From contig JACQFK010000103.1 of NCBI GenBank assembly GCA_016200125.1, forward strand, positions 1 to 18,362: DNA of 18,362 nucleotides, in the 5' to 3' direction. The notes under the pieces are model-generated. The model was not told where the DNA came from and searched no databases. It saw only the letters and a program-made list of their open reading frames with translations. Shown here in pieces: positions 14,336 to 18,362 of this stretch. The position numbers and the translations under genes are program-made. This stretch comes from Planctomycetota bacterium. GTDB lineage: Bacteria; Planctomycetota; MHYJ01; JACPRB01. Numbering within the stretch: position 1 is the stretch's first letter; every line of letters begins with the position of its first letter.

Positions 14336-15159
14336 TGGCCAGCCTGAACCGGAAAGTCCTGCCGGGCTTCTCGCTCACGCTGGGGACCACGATGCTCTAC
14401 CTCAGCCTGCTGGTGCTGATCCCGATCGCCGCCTGCTTCATCAAGGCGGGCTCGCTGACCTGGGGGCAGTTCGTCGGCGCGGTGTGGAGCGAGCGGGCCC
14501 GCAGCGCCTACGCCCTGACCTTCGGCGCGTCCTTCGCCGCCGCGCTGGTCAACGTCTTCCTGGGCCTGCTGATCGCCTGGGTCCTGGTGCGCTACCGCTT
14601 CCCGATGAAGCGGATCTTCGATTCGCTCATCGACATCCCGCTGGCGCTCCCCACGGCGGTGGCGGGACTGGTCTACTCCGCGCTTTACGTGAAGACCGGC
14701 TGGCTGGGCGGCTTCCTGGTTCCCCTGGGCATCGAGGCCGCCTACTCCCGCTTCGCCATCGTGCTGGTGCTGGTTTTCATCGGCCTGCCCTTCGCCGTGA
14801 GGACGGTGCAGCCCGTGCTGGAGGAGATCGACGCCGACGCCGAGGAGGCCGCGGGCAGCCTGGGCGCGACGCGCTGGCAGACCTTCACCCGCGTCATCCT
14901 GCCCGCCCTCTACCCCTCGATGGTGACCGGCTTCGCCCTCGGCTTCGCCCGCTGCCTCGGCGAGTACGGGTCCGTCGTGTTCGTCTCCGGAAACTTTCCC
15001 TACAAGACCGAGATCGCCCCCGTGCTGATCGTGGCAAGACTCGAGGAATTCGCCTATGGAGAAGCGACCGCGATCGCGGTCGTCCTCCTGGTGATCTCCT
15101 TCGCCCTGCTCATCGTGATCAACCGCCTCGAACGCTGGAGCCGGCGCCATGACGCCTGA
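14332..15159 (+). CDS. cysT: Sulfate ABC transporter permease CysT (CysU)
   Basis: 275 residues, close to the usual CysT length, with about six membrane helices. One of the two inner-membrane subunits forming the sulfate channel. The EAA loop that docks on the ATPase is clear (EEIDADAEEAAGSLGATRWQTFTRVILPAL, from residue 164). It is followed by the CysT signature GFARCLGEYGSVVFVSGNFPYKTEIAPVLI. The ATG overlaps the sbp stop (ATGA); a second ATG follows immediately at 14335. The 3' end overlaps cysW by 11 bases, so the genes are coupled. Confidence 0.96.
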   Translation: MMASLNRKVLPGFSLTLGTTMLYLSLLVLIPIAACFIKAGSLTWGQFVGAVWSERARSAYALTFGASFAAALVNVFLGLLIAWVLVRYRFPMKRIFDSLIDIPLALPTAVAGLVYSALYVKTGWLGGFLVPLGIEAAYSRFAIVLVLVFIGLPFAVRTVQPVLEEIDADAEEAAGSLGATRWQTFTRVILPALYPSMVTGFALGFARCLGEYGSVVFVSGNFPYKTEIAPVLIVARLEEFAYGEATAIAVVLLVISFALLIVINRLERWSRRHDA

Positions 15160-16219
15160 AGCCGTCCTGGAGAAACCGCCGGCCGCGGTCCCTCAACCGC
15201 CGCGGCGGATGCCCGAGGATCCCGCCTGGGTGAAGTGGACGCTCATCGCCGCCGCCCTCGCGGTCATCACGCTCCTCGTGATCATCCCCCTCGTCTTCGT
15301 CTTCGCCCAGGCGCTGAAGGAGGGGCTCGCCGTCTACGCGAAGAACCTGTTCGGGGACAAGGACACCTGGCATTCGATCCTGCTCACGCTGACCGTCGTC
15401 CCGGCCGCCGTCGCGGCGAACGTCGTCTTCGGCGTGGCGGCCGCCTGGCTCATCGGCCGCTTCAAGTTCCCGGGCCGCTCGCTGCTCATCACGCTGATCG
15501 ACCTGCCCTTCTCGGTGTCGCCGGTGGTGGCGGGCCTGATCTTCGTCCTGATCTTCGGCCTGCAGGGCTACCTCGGCCCCTGGCTCCGGGACGACGGCCT
15601 GCGCATCGTCCCCTGGCTGCTGTCCTTCCTCGGAGCGGTCGCGGCCTGGTTCGTCGCGTCGAGCCGGCGGAAATCCCGTCTGACCTCGCTCGCGGCCGCG
15701 GCCCTGGCCTTCGCCCTCCTCTTCGGCATCCAGGAGGCGCTCGGGCTCTGGCCCCGCCATCACAGCCTGAAGATCATCTTCGCGACCCCCGGCCTGATCC
15801 TGGCCACGGCCTTCGTGACCTTCCCCTTCGTCGCCCGCGAGCTGATCCCCGTGATGGAGGCGCTCGGCCCGGAGGAGGACCTCGCGGCCGTGAGCCTGGG
15901 CGCGAGCGGTTGGCAGATGTTCTGGAGGGTCACGCTCCCGAACATCAAATGGGGCCTGCTCTACGGCGTGATCCTCTGCAACGCGCGGGCCATGGGGGAA
16001 TTCGGCGCGGTCTACGTGGTCTCCGGACACATCGCCGGAAAGACCGACACGATGCCCCTGCGCGTGGAAAAACTCTACCAGGAGTACAACCTGCCGGGCG
16101 CCTTCGCCGTCGCCTCCGTGCTGACGCTGCTGGCGCTCGTCACCCTCGTCCTCAAGGCGCGGCTCGAAACGAAAACCGGGCTGAAGCCGGCTCCGGCCCC
16201 CAAGGCGGAGGCCGCATGA
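15149..16219 (+). CDS. cysW: Sulfate ABC transporter permease CysW with an extra hydrophobic insert
   Basis: 356 residues, versus about 290 for typical CysW. The second permease subunit. The core is conserved: DLPFSVSPVVAGLIFVLIFGLQGYLGPWL, KIIFATPGLILATAFVTFPFVARELIPVMEALG, the EAA loop (LAAVSLGASGWQMFWRVTLPNI, about 242-265) and NARAMGEFGAVYVVSGHI. Between GPWL and KIIFATPG, where E. coli CysW has only a few residues as I recall, this protein has about 60 (147-207, encoded 15587-15769). They form two hydrophobic stretches around a basic SSRRKSR turn. The frame is intact, so this looks like a genuine domain insertion. It overlaps cysT and the porin gene. Confidence 0.95.
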   Translation: MTPEAVLEKPPAAVPQPPRRMPEDPAWVKWTLIAAALAVITLLVIIPLVFVFAQALKEGLAVYAKNLFGDKDTWHSILLTLTVVPAAVAANVVFGVAAAWLIGRFKFPGRSLLITLIDLPFSVSPVVAGLIFVLIFGLQGYLGPWLRDDGLRIVPWLLSFLGAVAAWFVASSRRKSRLTSLAAAALAFALLFGIQEALGLWPRHHSLKIIFATPGLILATAFVTFPFVARELIPVMEALGPEEDLAAVSLGASGWQMFWRVTLPNIKWGLLYGVILCNARAMGEFGAVYVVSGHIAGKTDTMPLRVEKLYQEYNLPGAFAVASVLTLLALVTLVLKARLETKTGLKPAPAPKAEAA

Positions 16220-17433
16220 TGGCCTGGCTCATCGCGGCCTGCATGGCCGTCCAGGAGCCGCCGACGGAGTCCCCGATCACGGCGACGCTCAGGGACGGCG
16301 TCCACTTCCGCTCGGCGGACGGCAATCTCGACGCCACGCTGGGCGGCTACGCGGGCCTTCACTACCGCGCCGTCGCCCATCGCCCCGAGGACAACGTCCG
16401 GACCTCTCCCGATTCCTGGTTCCTCCGCCAGGTCCGGCCCGAGCTGGCGGGGACGGTCTACAAGGACTTCGACTTCCGCGTCCAGCTCGACTTCCCCAGC
16501 GGCAGCGCGGCCGGCCTCGCGGACGCCTACGTCGGCTGGCGCCGCTTCCCCGAGCTCTCGCTCCGGCTCGGCCAGTTCAAGGAGCCCTTCGGCCAGGAGC
16601 AGACGACCCCCGACCGCTTCGTCGAATTCGACGAGCGCTCGCTGGGCGACCGCTTCACCCCCCAGCGCGACCTCGGCGCGATGCTCTACGGCCGGCTCTT
16701 CGACGGCATCCTGGGCTACGAAGCCGGCTTTTTCAACGGCCAGGGCCGCGGGGTCCTCGACGCGAACCGGGGCAAGGAGCTCGCGGCCCGGGTCCGCGTC
16801 CTGCCCTTCTTCGCCGCCGACGACGCCTTCCCGCTCAAGTCGCTCCGCTTCGGCATCGCCGCCACGACGGGGACCACGCAGAAGTCGTCCATCTCGGCCC
16901 TGGACTCCCCTTCTCCCGGCCTGGCGATCCTCCACCTGGACGCGACCGCGGGCACGCTCGACGGCGACCGCAAGCGCCTGGGCGGGGAGCTCGCGTGGAC
17001 GGCCGGGCCGCTTGGCCTCCGCGCCGAGCTCTGGCGCCGCGTCGACGGAATCGACAACGGCGCCTTCGACAACCGGCGCCTCGCGATCACCGCGTGGAAC
17101 GCCTCGGCGGCCTGGAGGATCACGGGGGAGAAGAAGCCGCTCGACGGCCGCCTCCTCCCCGCCGACGAGACATGGGGAGCGGTCGAGGTGGCCTATCGCA
17201 TCGACCGCCTCCGGATCGGCGGCGAGGTGTTCACGACGGGCGCCGCGGCCGCCGCCGGCAACAGCAATGCCGCCACGGAGCACACGCTGGGGATCAACTG
17301 GCACCTGACCCGGCACCTCCGGGTCTCCCCGAACTTCTTCTGGGAAGTGTACGACGATCCGATCCTGTTCTCGACGGGCAGGACCGACCGCCACTTCTTC
17401 GGAGGCATCCTGCGTTTCCAGTTGGAGTTTTAG
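16216..17433 (+). CDS. Porin_O_P-type outer-membrane porin within the sulfate operon
   Basis: 405 residues. Beta-barrel porin of the OprP/OprO (phosphate-selective, Porin_O_P) family: GVHFRSADGNLDATLGGYAGLHYR at the N-terminus, FLRQVRPELAGTVYKDFDFRVQLDF, LRLGQFKEPFGQEQTTPDRFVEFDERSLGDRFTPQRDLGAMLYG and a C-terminal Phe (FQLEF) typical of barrel insertion signals. The signal peptide is very short (MMAWLIAACMAVQ) and lacks a basic start. The ATG overlaps the cysW stop (ATGA), and cysA follows 27 bases later. Placement between cysW and cysA suggests it passes sulfate or thiosulfate across the outer membrane; this specificity is inferred from context only. Confidence 0.9.
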   Translation: MMAWLIAACMAVQEPPTESPITATLRDGVHFRSADGNLDATLGGYAGLHYRAVAHRPEDNVRTSPDSWFLRQVRPELAGTVYKDFDFRVQLDFPSGSAAGLADAYVGWRRFPELSLRLGQFKEPFGQEQTTPDRFVEFDERSLGDRFTPQRDLGAMLYGRLFDGILGYEAGFFNGQGRGVLDANRGKELAARVRVLPFFAADDAFPLKSLRFGIAATTGTTQKSSISALDSPSPGLAILHLDATAGTLDGDRKRLGGELAWTAGPLGLRAELWRRVDGIDNGAFDNRRLAITAWNASAAWRITGEKKPLDGRLLPADETWGAVEVAYRIDRLRIGGEVFTTGAAAAAGNSNAATEHTLGINWHLTRHLRVSPNFFWEVYDDPILFSTGRTDRHFFGGILRFQLEF

Positions 17434-17460
17434 CGCCGCAGCCGGTAGATTCGGAGAAGC

Positions 17461-18362
<902 letters not shown>

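Overview
The window is GC-rich with tightly packed genes. It most likely comes from a member of the PVC superphylum, probably Planctomycetota. The evidence is a PVC-type haem-binding CxxCH protein, an ECF sigma factor of the Rhodopirellula/Verrucomicrobium type with a FecR-like partner, a membrane-anchored Ser/Thr kinase, choice-of-anchor-Q beta-helix and neutral-ceramidase-like proteins. A Porin_O_P channel shows that the cell has an outer membrane. This placement is inferred from protein families; no rRNA gene is present.

Layout. (1) 1-1354, minus strand: a KimA-like potassium importer (cut by the window edge) with a sigma70-type promoter and a clear c-di-AMP (ydaO/yuaA) riboswitch in its leader. 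(2) 6948-1410, minus strand: a five-gene operon of small lipoprotein, secretin N-domain protein without a channel domain, ECF sigma factor, membrane-spanning FecR-like regulator, and secreted beta-helix protein. The last three are translationally coupled. (3) 7064-9211, plus strand, divergent from that operon: a Ser/Thr kinase fused to a STAS domain, one membrane helix and an extracytoplasmic beta-sandwich-like domain that resembles the FecR C-terminus. (4) 11705-9219, minus strand: a large PVC-type cytochrome/beta-propeller protein converging on the kinase. (5) 11706-11836: a non-coding stretch with short direct and inverted repeats and a near-perfect 31-bp palindrome. (6) 12957-11837, minus strand: a neutral-ceramidase-like gene whose lipoprotein signal and enzyme body lie in different frames, with about 90 residues missing at a pair of hairpins. 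(7) 13076-18362, plus strand: a sulfate-uptake operon (sbp, cysT, cysW, porin, cysA).

The most interesting signal is in front of the sulfate operon. A good sigma70 promoter (TTGACG-18-TATAAA) places the transcription start almost on the ATG of an unreported 34-codon ORF (13114-13218). It encodes SCCCCRC, and four of its five Cys codons are TGT, whereas every Cys codon I can find in the operon's proteins is TGC. This looks like a leaderless polycysteine leader peptide that senses cysteine supply through ribosome stalling, analogous to the cysteine attenuators known in mycobacteria but in an unrelated lineage. The operon also carries its own outer-membrane porin and a CysW with an extra hydrophobic insert of about 60 residues.

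Two nutrient circuits therefore bracket the window: c-di-AMP control of potassium uptake and probable cysteine control of sulfate uptake. Between them lies a probable envelope-signalling module in which an ECF/FecR pair and a kinase/STAS protein may read a related signal outside the membrane.
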